From contig MEDZ01000011.1 in assembly GCA_001724275.1 (NCBI GenBank), positions 1-64,000 on the forward strand: DNA of 64,000 bases, written 5' to 3'. Both the position numbers and the translations under genes were made by a program. Shown piece by piece: positions 51,948 to 60,291 of the stretch. The notes under the pieces are model-generated. The model was not told the origin of the DNA. It searched no databases and worked only from the letters and a program-made list of their open reading frames with translations. Positions within the stretch are counted from its first letter, which is position 1, and each line of letters starts with the position of its first letter. This DNA comes from Gemmatimonadetes bacterium SCN 70-22 (GTDB taxonomy: Bacteria; Gemmatimonadota; Gemmatimonadetes; Gemmatimonadales; Gemmatimonadaceae).

Positions 51948-53734
51948 CGGCGCCACCGTCCTTCCGCGCGCTCCCGCTCGCGCTGGCTGATGCGATTTGC
52001 GAGCTCCTCGTCGTTCATTCGGCCGGTTGCGGGATCGACCAGGTCCCGGAGGTACGGGGGAAGGTCGCGCACGTCGCACCCACCCTCGCTCATCCACGGA
52101 AGCAACGAGGTGAACGACGCCATCTGCAGCGCCTTCAATGCGAGAAACTCGTGCTCCGTCGTATTCTGCGACGACTTATAGTCCTCGATTGCCCCGGCGA
52201 GATCGCCGTGCCCAATCGGAGCACCGAACTCTCCCGTGCGCGCGTCCGCCAACATCGCCGCAGCCACGATGATTTCCTGGAGCGACCTGACCGTCAGCAT
52301 CTCCAGCGCGGCGCTCGACTCGAAGACTCCTAGGTCGATGCCTTCGGCGAGCTGCCGGTCGATCTGCTTCGCCAGCAACGGAATCAGCTCGCCACGCTCC
52401 CGCGTGGTCGGGTGAATCCAGGGTAGCACGACCTGGAAACGGTCCAAGAGCGCCGGATCCAGGATGTCGGGACGGTTGGTCGTGCCAATCCACAGGATCC
52501 GCCCCCGCTTGTTCATCCCGCCGAAGTACTCGAACAGTCGGGCGAGCATGCGCTCCGACGTCCCTCCATCGGCAGACTGCCCAGTGCTCCGCTGCCCAAT
52601 GGCCTGATCCAGTTCGTCCGTCCACAGGATGCACGGCGACAGGTTCTCGGCGATCCAGAGTACACGCTCGAGGTTGCGCTCGCTCTGGCCCACGAACTGG
52701 TCGCGCACGTTCCGCATGATCAGGAGCGGCGCCCCGAACTCGCGGGCGACCGCGCGCACGATGTGGCTCTTGCCGCACCCTGGCACCCCGGCCAGGAGGA
52801 TCGCCTGCGGGCACGACGCGGTCCCACGCATCCACTGTCCCCGCACTGCGCTGAAGTAGCGCTTCGCGTGCGCGGCTCCGGCAACGGACTCGAATCCCGC
52901 GCGCGGTTCGACGACTTCCACGAGATCGCGCGAAATCTGCGCAATGGCATGCTGCTTCTCGGTCCGCGCGTCGTCACGTGTCACGTCGGTCTTGCGGGCG
53001 GCGGCACGGCGCATCAGGTATTCGATGTCGCTGAGGCGCAGGCCGCACGTGTTGCGTGCGAACTCCTCCACCGGGTAGTCCGCGGCGAGCGTTCCCAGCG
53101 TGCGCGCATAGCCATTGGCACGAACGTGCGATAGGTGCGTCGTGAAGCGCGCGCGCTCCTCCTCCGTCGGCAGGTCGATCCGCACCGTGCGGAACCCGCC
53201 GGTGCCGAGCAGCAGCTCATGGAGCGCGCCGTCGTTGGACACAATGACGATGAAGTTCCCCGCCTGGCGGATCAGGTCGTCCTGCGCCCAGTGGTGCACG
53301 ATCTGCACGGCCTGGGCATGTGAAGGCGACATGCCAGCGGCCGAGCCGCTGCTCTGCGGCAGGAGCAATTCCGCATAGTCGAGGATCACGGCGGCCTGCG
53401 ACCCTGGCAGGCGCAGCACGCGCTCCAGCGCGGACAGCACCAGCAGGCACTCGGACGGTCCGACGGGGACGTCGGCGAATGGCGGCGACGCCGCGCTCCC
53501 GCGGTTGGGCGGCGTCTCCAATACCTCGAATCCCGTGCCGAGCGCGTGGTAGCCCACGCGTAACCCCTGCTGGGAGAGATGGTGCGCGATCGCGTATCGA
53601 AGAAACGCCACCTCCACCCCGGGAGATGCGAGGTGTACACGGTCAACGGTGTTGCCGGTGAGTATCACGCCGGCCGCGCCCGACGTCCGCGCCTCCTCGA
53701 GTTCCTGGAGCCATTGCGGCATGGGAGCGCTCAT
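51944..53734 (-). CDS. Ycf46-like AAA+ ATPase
   Basis: A 596-residue protein with two ATPase-like halves. Residues 1-265 look like a degenerate AAA domain: no P-loop, but a Walker-B-like QAAVILDYAELLLP near 113-126. The C-terminal half is a full AAA+ module: GVPGCGKS (316-323), Walker B ILWTDELD (369-376), then SADGGTSERMLARLF and TTNRPDILDPALLDRF (arginine finger region). This order, and SPCILWTDELD with DGGTSERML, closely resembles Ycf46 proteins of cyanobacteria and plastids. It starts in an ATGA overlap with the previous gene. Likely remodels a protein partner from the operon; function of Ycf46 proteins is not well known. Confidence 0.82.
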   Translation of the reverse strand: MSAPMPQWLQELEEARTSGAAGVILTGNTVDRVHLASPGVEVAFLRYAIAHHLSQQGLRVGYHALGTGFEVLETPPNRGSAASPPFADVPVGPSECLLVLSALERVLRLPGSQAAVILDYAELLLPQSSGSAAGMSPSHAQAVQIVHHWAQDDLIRQAGNFIVIVSNDGALHELLLGTGGFRTVRIDLPTEEERARFTTHLSHVRANGYARTLGTLAADYPVEEFARNTCGLRLSDIEYLMRRAAARKTDVTRDDARTEKQHAIAQISRDLVEVVEPRAGFESVAGAAHAKRYFSAVRGQWMRGTASCPQAILLAGVPGCGKSHIVRAVAREFGAPLLIMRNVRDQFVGQSERNLERVLWIAENLSPCILWTDELDQAIGQRSTGQSADGGTSERMLARLFEYFGGMNKRGRILWIGTTNRPDILDPALLDRFQVVLPWIHPTTRERGELIPLLAKQIDRQLAEGIDLGVFESSAALEMLTVRSLQEIIVAAAMLADARTGEFGAPIGHGDLAGAIEDYKSSQNTTEHEFLALKALQMASFTSLLPWMSEGGCDVRDLPPYLRDLVDPATGRMNDEELANRISQRERERAEGRWRR

Positions 53735-54564
53735 TTGCGGGTAGTCGAAAGGGTGACCCTCGACCGCCGCACAGGGCGCTGTTCGTCGTCCTGTGCGGTC
53801 GGCACACCGCCCAGCGCCGAGCGCAGTCGGCGCACGAGCACTCCGCCGTTCGGATCGCCGTGCGTCCTCCGGTCACGCAGGGAGAGCGCCAAGCCGTGGC
53901 GCCCCATGGCCGCCCGCAGCCGTTCGGCCACGGCGCGACAGTCCAGGCCTGCCATGCCCTGGAGGTCCATGTTGATGTGGCCACGCGCGGGATCGAGTTC
54001 CACCGTCACCGCGGACCGGCCCGCACCGATCGCGGTAAGGGCCGCGCGTCCGCCGGACCAGTTGGCGGATCGACCGACCGTGAACCCGCACTCGGACAGC
54101 GCGGCGCTCACCATACGCAGCTGCACCGTGCGCTCGGCGACGGCGAGTCGCAGCGCCGCGGCCTCGAGTCCGGACGTCAGTTCGCGTGCGGCCGCGGTGA
54201 GGGCCTCACAACGACCAAACGGATCGGCCGTGCCGCCGGCGGCGAGCGATGCCGCACTTGCCATCCCCTCCACCCGCTCGAGCAGACCAGGACGCTCGGC
54301 GTCGAGCGACGCCCGCATCAGCGCGGCGTGCGGAGCGACTCGAAGGGTCGCGAGCGCACTGGTCGTCCCGGCCAACGCCTCGTCCAAGCGGGCGGAGGAG
54401 CGCGTCAGGGCGGCGCCCAATCCCGACAGCAGCTCAGCCAGCACGACCGCCGTAGGCCGGCCGCGGGCGGCGCCGACGTCGGCGCGAAGCATGGCCGATT
54501 GCGCAATCTGCTCGCTCGCGACCGAGGTGAAGGCGTCAACCGTGTAGTAGCTCTCCTCGCTCAT
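53731..54564 (-). CDS. Unknown protein with DUF2997-like segment
   Basis: A 277-residue protein from ATG 54564 (ATGA overlap). Residues 1-150 are Ala/Leu-rich and helical. The later part, VSAALSECGFTVGRSANWSG, then AVTVELDPARGHINMDLQG and MAGLDCRAVAERLRAAMGR, resembles DUF2997 (short strand pair ending in a Gly-x-x-Cys helix), a small family found beside Ycf46 and Ycf35 (DUF1257) genes. The adjacent Ycf46-like ATPase makes this reading more likely. The tail is basic (RRSRVTLSTTRK). Confidence 0.55.
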   Translation of the reverse strand: MSEESYYTVDAFTSVASEQIAQSAMLRADVGAARGRPTAVVLAELLSGLGAALTRSSARLDEALAGTTSALATLRVAPHAALMRASLDAERPGLLERVEGMASAASLAAGGTADPFGRCEALTAAARELTSGLEAAALRLAVAERTVQLRMVSAALSECGFTVGRSANWSGGRAALTAIGAGRSAVTVELDPARGHINMDLQGMAGLDCRAVAERLRAAMGRHGLALSLRDRRTHGDPNGGVLVRRLRSALGGVPTAQDDEQRPVRRSRVTLSTTRK

Positions 54565-55826
54565 CGGCTCAGTCCCTCGTCGGCGTTGGCGTTGACGTTG
54601 GCGTTGGCGGTGGCCTCGGCGTTGCGGCCGGGGTACGCCTCCCACGCGTGCTGTTGCGACACAACGGGCTCCTCGAACTCAACGCCTTGCTCTGGCGTTC
54701 TCGTGTCCGGCGACTCCTGTACAGGAGACGCCGCCGCCTTCGCTGGTGCGACACCCTCGTGCAGTGATCCGGGACCGGCGGGGGCGTCGGTCACTTCCAG
54801 GTCGTCGGTCCAGGACGTGAGTGCGATCATCCACGGCCGCGCCCCTTGGCCCAGCGCGCTCTCACGACGATTTAGCGCGCGCACGTAAGAGATGGCCGGG
54901 CGCGTAAGCGTGATCGTGCCCTTCTGGCAGAGTTCCATCGCAGGGTGCGCAAACTCGTAGAGCCATCCGAGCAGACCATTCGCAACGACCGCGGCCGCTC
55001 CGGCCAAGCGGGCAGCCGTCGCCGTGAGCGTCAGCAGGAGGAGCCAGAGTTCGATCGAAAGCGCTACGGGTCCGTAGTGCCACGTGACCATTACCAAGAG
55101 GAATGTGGACACCGCGAGGCCGATGAACAGCCACTCGTACATCGCCCGCTCGATGCCAGAGGCCGGCGTGACCGGCGCGACATCCTCGGATGGCGCCTCG
55201 ATCAGCGCCGCCACTTCATCCACCACCCCTTCGGGCATCGCGGACACGGCTGATGTCGCCGGCTGGGCCGAGGTATACACCTCGACTCGGTAGAGACTCG
55301 AGACTAACAAGCTTCCGGCCGTGGCGAAGAGCGCTACGAGGGCGGCGCCCCTGTAGGCGATGCGCTCGCCACGACCCAAACCGCGCGTTGCCAGAAGCCG
55401 TGGCCTCGTGAGTTCAGACGCGAACCAGGGCGCGAAGAGGGCCGTCGCGAGGGTCGTGAGGAGGAGTGCGGGCATGGCATAGGTCTCGATCGCGCCCGCC
55501 GGGACGCCGAGGCGCCGTTCGAGGGTGCCCAAGTCCCATCCGAGGACCGGGCCGAACGTGACCGCGGCCAACTCCGCGTCGGCCACGGCCAGGATCGTCC
55601 AGATCAGCGTCGTGATTGCGGCGCCGAAGAGCGTTCCACCACCGCTGGCCTCGCGCGTCGCGTCGACCCGCTGCCGCAGCGACGCGGCGCGCGCCGTCAT
55701 ACGATCGCGCGCCCCGATGAGGGCAACGTGTGGCGCACTGAAGATGGCCGCCAGCACGCGGTGCGCGGTCTGGTGATAGAGGCCGATGACAACGACACTC
55801 AGCAGCAGGAGTCCTGGTATCATCAT
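54561..55826 (-). CDS. Multi-pass membrane protein with low-complexity tail
   Basis: A 421-residue protein with about six membrane segments, among them MMIPGLLLLSVVVIGLYH, TLFGAAITTLIWTILAVADA, YAMPALLLTTLATALFAPWF, AALVALFATAGSLLVSSLY and WLFIGLAVSTFLLVMVTWHY. A loop between helices 4 and 5 is acidic and Pro-rich. The C-terminal 110 residues are soluble and low-complexity, ending in an Ala-Asn repeat (ATANANVNANADE). No family recognised. It overlaps the genes on both sides by 4 bases. Confidence 0.7.
   Translation of the reverse strand: MMIPGLLLLSVVVIGLYHQTAHRVLAAIFSAPHVALIGARDRMTARAASLRQRVDATREASGGGTLFGAAITTLIWTILAVADAELAAVTFGPVLGWDLGTLERRLGVPAGAIETYAMPALLLTTLATALFAPWFASELTRPRLLATRGLGRGERIAYRGAALVALFATAGSLLVSSLYRVEVYTSAQPATSAVSAMPEGVVDEVAALIEAPSEDVAPVTPASGIERAMYEWLFIGLAVSTFLLVMVTWHYGPVALSIELWLLLLTLTATAARLAGAAAVVANGLLGWLYEFAHPAMELCQKGTITLTRPAISYVRALNRRESALGQGARPWMIALTSWTDDLEVTDAPAGPGSLHEGVAPAKAAASPVQESPDTRTPEQGVEFEEPVVSQQHAWEAYPGRNAEATANANVNANADEGLSR
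54581..54620. repeat. Short tandem repeat (GTTGGC-type) in coding sequence
   Basis: Near-perfect repeats of GTTGGC/GTTGAC encode the Ala-Asn run at the end of the membrane protein. Such slippage-prone tracts can vary in length or shift the frame. Confidence 0.6.
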
Positions 55827-56473
55827 CGGGGCTTGCCCTCCGCGGGGTAGATGTTCACTTCAACGGCGCCGTGAGCGCGGAAGTACTCCTTCCACACCTC
55901 GCGCGTCGCGAGAGACCTCGCGACTGCGCTCTCGACCTGCAGCATGACGATCGAGATGACGACCCCCTGCAGATCAGGGGCGATCTTCTGCTGGAGGTTG
56001 TCGAATCCATCAGTGACGATTCGCACTTCCCGCTGGACGCCAGCGGGTGCCGCTGTCGCTGCCTCGCTAGCACTCTGAAGAAAGCCCCTGATATCGGTCG
56101 CCGGGGCTCGCACGATTGGGGCGGCTAGCAGGCGCGCAACGGCGGCGCGTTTCGCGGCTGCTGCTCGGGTTTCCCACTGCGCGTAGGCCCTGCTGCATGG
56201 CACGTCCATTCTGCTCCCACACACACGTGGTGCCTCGGGTACTCGCAGGTGAACCACACGCTCGGTGGCGGCGTACGACCGCTCGGAAATCCAGCGCACG
56301 ATGACCTCATCGCCGCTTCCCGCCTTGGCCAGTACGCGCGCGCACTCGTAGACCGCATCCTCGCGCATCGAGTATGCGCTGCCACTCCGATCAATCCCGC
56401 ACACCACCAGGCGTCGGACCGGAACGGAATCCACCGAGAGTGCCATCGTTAGAACGAGCGGGAGTACCAGCAT
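55823..56473 (-). CDS. Exported vWA-like domain protein
   Basis: A 216-residue protein; ATG 56473 has GAGG 6 bases upstream and a hydrophobic signal (MLVLPLVLTMALSVDS). A von Willebrand A-like fold follows directly: VVCGIDRSGSAYSM has the MIDAS pattern DxSxS (Asp28, Ser30, Ser32) and VRIVTDGFDN supplies Thr154 and Asp155. Cysteines CGIDRS, YECARVL, VCGSRM and PCSRAY suggest disulfides outside the cytoplasm. It is the first gene of the seven-gene operon and would bind a partner through a metal ion. The 240 bases upstream form a divergent promoter region with the CARF-nuclease gene. Confidence 0.75.
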   Translation of the reverse strand: MLVLPLVLTMALSVDSVPVRRLVVCGIDRSGSAYSMREDAVYECARVLAKAGSGDEVIVRWISERSYAATERVVHLRVPEAPRVCGSRMDVPCSRAYAQWETRAAAAKRAAVARLLAAPIVRAPATDIRGFLQSASEAATAAPAGVQREVRIVTDGFDNLQQKIAPDLQGVVISIVMLQVESAVARSLATREVWKEYFRAHGAVEVNIYPAEGKPR

Positions 56474-56713
56474 CGGAGACCTCGCAAGAGGGGTTGGCTC
56501 GTGCCTGCATCGCATAGACGCACGCACCTCTGCGCCATGCGACACCTTCTCGCCGTCTTGGAGATCCGCGTCCCACAGCTGCTTCGCACGCCGCCGCCTT
56601 GCCACCGCGCCGATTCGCCCGCATGTTGCGCGTCGCAACAGCACCGCCAGCGCGCATGACGACGATGGCGAATACACCGAAGACTGGACGCGCCGGGACG
56701 GGAGGACGGGCTA

Positions 56714-58750
56714 ATGGGGGCGACATATGTCACGATGGTCGGGAAGAGCCCCGCCGCTAACGCCGTAGCCCTGAAGGCGTGGCTGGCGTACCAGCCGAAC
56801 GCCATCGACCGCGTGATACTTCTGGAGACGCACTGGGCGAAGTCATCCGGTGCCTCGGCGCGCCTGGGGCAGTGGATCACACGGGAGGTGTGCACGGAGG
56901 TAGATCACGTGCCGCTGCCCGCGGGACTGCGTGAACTCCGCGACGTCGTGCAGACCGCACTCGGTTCCGATCGAACCGGGCAATCGCCGCCCGTCAGCAA
57001 CGTCGCGGCCGGAATGCGCTCCTTCATCGTGACCATCGCGGCGGCCATGCCCGCCGGGACACGCTTCCTGAGCCCGAACCCGATTGGCGGATACTGTCGC
57101 GTCCAGGTGTTCGAGCCGCGCGAGACCACGCATCGCATCGCACTCGCCGACCTGGGAGTCCGGACGCTGCTCGACCTCTGGGGTGGGTGTAAGGACTATG
57201 CCTATCAGGGGTTCGAGCGGCCGAACGAGGACATCGCCCGTATCGTCGAGCGTGACCACCTCGCCGCCGACGAGTGGTGCGATCCCCGCACCGTGTGGAA
57301 CCTCGAGATGCAGCTGGCGAGTGGGGGAGCAGTACGATTCGATGCCGCACGCGAATCGTTCGGCCAACTCATCACCATCTCCGTGCGTCGAGAAGTCCCA
57401 AACCGCGAGCGTGGCGCCGCCGCGAAGGCCGAGCGTGCCCTGCTGTCAGAGGGAGATAGCCTCGGCGGTCTCATGGTGGCACACCACGTTGTGTGCGACT
57501 GGCGCGACCTCTCGAACCGGCTCACGGAGTCGCGCCGAGTCCGGTGCATCGACGTGAGGAGCGATCAGCGACCGGATTGGAGGGAGCAGCAGCTCACGAC
57601 CTTGAGGGCGTTGCTGCGTCCTGCCGCGGCGACTCTCCAGCCCGAAAACGACTCGACACCCGCTGTCGCCGCAGCCGACTCCTCAGGAAAGGGAGGCGAT
57701 GCGACCCCCCGGCTCCTCCTCTTCCTCGGCGCCGATCCGAGCACGACGCTCGTGAGTCTTTGCACGCACCGGCCAATCGACGCCTGGATCGGTTTCGACG
57801 CGAGCCCAACCGGAGAGCGCGTGCGCGCCGCCCGTGACCGATTCCTGAAGGAGTTGACGAACATCCCCGTGTCGCGCGTGCATTGGGCACCAACGAACAT
57901 CAGCGGCTCCGGGATCGGCCACTCGATCAGCAACGCATGGGCAGATGGCGGCGGCGGCCGAATCGACGTCACCCCGGGCACGAAGGAGCAGGCGCTGGCA
58001 CTCTCACGCGTTCCGGGCGCGGAGCTCTGGTCGCTGGTGGCACACCAGGGCCATGCCGAGAGCCTCGTCACCGGGGAATCGATCAGGCTCGAGGGCCCGC
58101 CAATCGCCGTGCAGGCCAGGTGCTGTGGCGGCCCGTTGCGTCCGGCGGGCGGCGGGCGACTCTGGAACGGTGTCGAAATGAGGGAGCACGCAGACCGCTA
58201 CGCCAGGCTCGCGAAGGCATTCGAGACGCCCGATCTGAGGTGGAACCCTGACTACGCGCGCAGCCGCTGGATGGGCGATGATGAGGCACCGGCGCACTGG
58301 CGAGGGTGGCCTCGAGCAGACGACGACAAGAGGGTCAGTCGCCTCTTCGAGGAGGCGGTAGCGTGGCGGCTGCTACAGCACGCTGGCGCTGACGAGGTGG
58401 TGGTCGCCGTCGAATGGCAGTTTGCGCGTAACAACGACGTCCGCGATGAAATCGACGTCGTAGCTCGCTTTGGCGGCGTGTTCGTGTCCGTTGAATGCAA
58501 GGCCTGGATGGGCAAGAACCCGAACGCGACCTCGCTCAACGAACACTTCAAGTTCCACCGCGGACGCACCACCCGCGGCCTCGGGCGGTTTGCCATTCCT
58601 CTGCTCGTCTTGCTGCGCCAGCCGCAGGAGCAGGTCGCCGCCGATACCGACCTCTGGACATTCAGTCAGCTTTCGACTCCAGCGCAGGCGCGGTCGCTTG
58701 TCGGCGCGCTCATCCGGTCGAAGAGCACGATGGTCCCGGAAGAAACGTAG
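56714..58750 (+). CDS. CARF-domain PD-(D/E)XK nuclease (DUF1887/Card1/Can2-like)
   Basis: A 678-residue protein; ATG 56714 has GGAGG 8 bases upstream. Three parts: an N-terminal CARF-like Rossmann region (about 4-70, TYVTMVGKSPAANAVALKAW, DRVILLET); a second CARF-like region (about 332-460) with RIDVTPGTKEQALALSRV, matching the NxTGGTK-type loop of DUF1887; and a C-terminal nuclease with FEEAVAWRLL (Glu546/Glu547), DEIDVVARFGGVFVSVECKAW (Asp581, Glu594, Lys596). Card1/Can2 enzymes use a CARF domain to bind cyclic oligoadenylate made by type III CRISPR Cas10 and then cut nucleic acid. At 678 residues this protein is much longer than Card1/Can2 (about 370-440). No Cas10 gene is visible, so its trigger is open. 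Confidence 0.8.
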   Translation: MGATYVTMVGKSPAANAVALKAWLAYQPNAIDRVILLETHWAKSSGASARLGQWITREVCTEVDHVPLPAGLRELRDVVQTALGSDRTGQSPPVSNVAAGMRSFIVTIAAAMPAGTRFLSPNPIGGYCRVQVFEPRETTHRIALADLGVRTLLDLWGGCKDYAYQGFERPNEDIARIVERDHLAADEWCDPRTVWNLEMQLASGGAVRFDAARESFGQLITISVRREVPNRERGAAAKAERALLSEGDSLGGLMVAHHVVCDWRDLSNRLTESRRVRCIDVRSDQRPDWREQQLTTLRALLRPAAATLQPENDSTPAVAAADSSGKGGDATPRLLLFLGADPSTTLVSLCTHRPIDAWIGFDASPTGERVRAARDRFLKELTNIPVSRVHWAPTNISGSGIGHSISNAWADGGGGRIDVTPGTKEQALALSRVPGAELWSLVAHQGHAESLVTGESIRLEGPPIAVQARCCGGPLRPAGGGRLWNGVEMREHADRYARLAKAFETPDLRWNPDYARSRWMGDDEAPAHWRGWPRADDDKRVSRLFEEAVAWRLLQHAGADEVVVAVEWQFARNNDVRDEIDVVARFGGVFVSVECKAWMGKNPNATSLNEHFKFHRGRTTRGLGRFAIPLLVLLRQPQEQVAADTDLWTFSQLSTPAQARSLVGALIRSKSTMVPEET

Positions 58751-58771
58751 GCGCTCACCACTCGGTAGTAC

Positions 58772-60145
58772 TCAGCGGCGCAGTAGTGCCCACCGCAATC
58801 GTTCCAACAACGTCGCGTCCTTGCGTGGAACATCCTGCGCCATCGCCCGGTAGGACTCGACCCTCGCGTTCAGCTCGTCCTCCCGCTCGCTCCACTGTGT
58901 CCGTGCTTCAATCAGGCGTGACTCTGCGGCCGCTGCCGCCTCCAATGCAGTCGACACATCAGCCTCGGCGCGGCGAGCCAGTTCACACGCCTCCGCCTCG
59001 ACTCGTGCGGCCTCCGCGAGAATGCGGTCGTGCATTCGCTCGTCGTCTGACAGGATATCGAGCGGAGTATCGTTCGCCTCTGCCGGCGCCCACGGCGCGA
59101 ACACGTGCTCATCGTAGTCCCTGATCGACTTTGACCCCAGGGATCGCTCGTACTCATCGTGCTGAAACAGTTCCGCCGCATAGAACCGCTGCTGGATCGC
59201 ATTCGTCCACCCCGCGAGGCGACAGCTCGTGCGCCCCGGTTTGTAGACCTCGAGGTCTGTCGGGTAGGAGTGCCGCTTGATGGCGCGCCACATCGGATTG
59301 CGCACACGCGACAACATATGCTCGAACTGATCGCGTATGTTCGCGCCTGCCTCGCCCAGCGTTCGCGATGCGGCGGGAGAGAGCATGACCTGCATCCCGG
59401 CCGTCGCGCGAAGGTCGCCGAGCAGCATTAGCCCAAAGGCTGACAACGTATAGCTGTCGGCATCGACCATCTCGAACAGCCCTGCGATGCCCCCCATGTC
59501 GACGCCCAGCTGGTTCACCAATTCGTGCCGGCCGATAATCGCATCGCGCTCGAGATTCGCCAGCAGGCGGCCGGCCACGCGAAGCGCGTCATGATCGAAA
59601 CCGATCGGGAGTGGGGGGAGCGTGACCAGCGTGCCGGTCATCTGAAACCGGTAGGTCAGCGGAACGCGCCGCAGCATCGCATAGATCGAGACATACGGGA
59701 TGACCGGGTTGATCCCTGCTCCGACGCTGATGGAGATGGAAGAACCTCGTTCGCGCTCATGCGCGACCACCGCGTCGAGCTCTTCCACGAGGGAAAGCAA
59801 TCCCTCGGTGCGAAAGGCGTCGGCATCATCGAGGGTCAGCCGCGGAATCACCTTGACCTCTGCAGTCACCCCGAAACGCAGCTCGGCGATACGTCTGACG
59901 AGCTGCGCGGCAGCCGTGCCTGCCTCGGTGTCTGTTGCGAGGAGAATCAGCCGGTCCTCGCCACCGGCTCTACTGGCGGCAAGTGTCCCGATCTCCGCCG
60001 ACAGTTCGTTGGCAGCGGAGCCTAGCGTCTCGATGAGCTGTCCGGTGATCGCGAACGCCTGCGGCTCGATGCCGCGCTTCGCCAGGTTGCCGAAGACCGA
60101 CGTTCCCGAGGTAAAGACGAAGGATTGCATCCGGTAATCATTCAT
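58772..60145 (-). CDS. CARF-domain protein (APE2256-like) with wHTH and probable RelE-like domain
   Basis: A 457-residue protein from ATG 60145 (ATG 60130 is an alternative). Residues 6-180 form a CARF domain of the Cas_APE2256 type: SFVFTSGTSVFGNL, RLILLATDTEAG, ISVGAGINPVIPYVSIYAML and LVTLPPLPIGFD. A winged-helix-like part follows (185-245). Residues about 270-340 (RNPMWRAIKRH, DLEVYKPGRTSCRLAGW, RFYAAELFQHDEYER) look like a RelE-type fold, as in the CARF-RelE ribonuclease Cami1; this is my less certain assignment. The end is a coiled coil (375-435). It converges with the CARF nuclease gene (21-base gap). Confidence 0.65.
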   Translation of the reverse strand: MNDYRMQSFVFTSGTSVFGNLAKRGIEPQAFAITGQLIETLGSAANELSAEIGTLAASRAGGEDRLILLATDTEAGTAAAQLVRRIAELRFGVTAEVKVIPRLTLDDADAFRTEGLLSLVEELDAVVAHERERGSSISISVGAGINPVIPYVSIYAMLRRVPLTYRFQMTGTLVTLPPLPIGFDHDALRVAGRLLANLERDAIIGRHELVNQLGVDMGGIAGLFEMVDADSYTLSAFGLMLLGDLRATAGMQVMLSPAASRTLGEAGANIRDQFEHMLSRVRNPMWRAIKRHSYPTDLEVYKPGRTSCRLAGWTNAIQQRFYAAELFQHDEYERSLGSKSIRDYDEHVFAPWAPAEANDTPLDILSDDERMHDRILAEAARVEAEACELARRAEADVSTALEAAAAAESRLIEARTQWSEREDELNARVESYRAMAQDVPRKDATLLERLRWALLRR

Positions 60146-60291
60146 GTGATTCCGATCGCGCGCAATGTCGCCATAGGCTGCTCCGGGACGCGCGCCTCTC
60201 GCAGAAAGGGGGGGGCGGTGCATATTTCGCCGCCGCTCACCAGCAGCGGCGTGTCATCTCCCTCTCGCCCACGCCGACCGCTCGGGAACGC

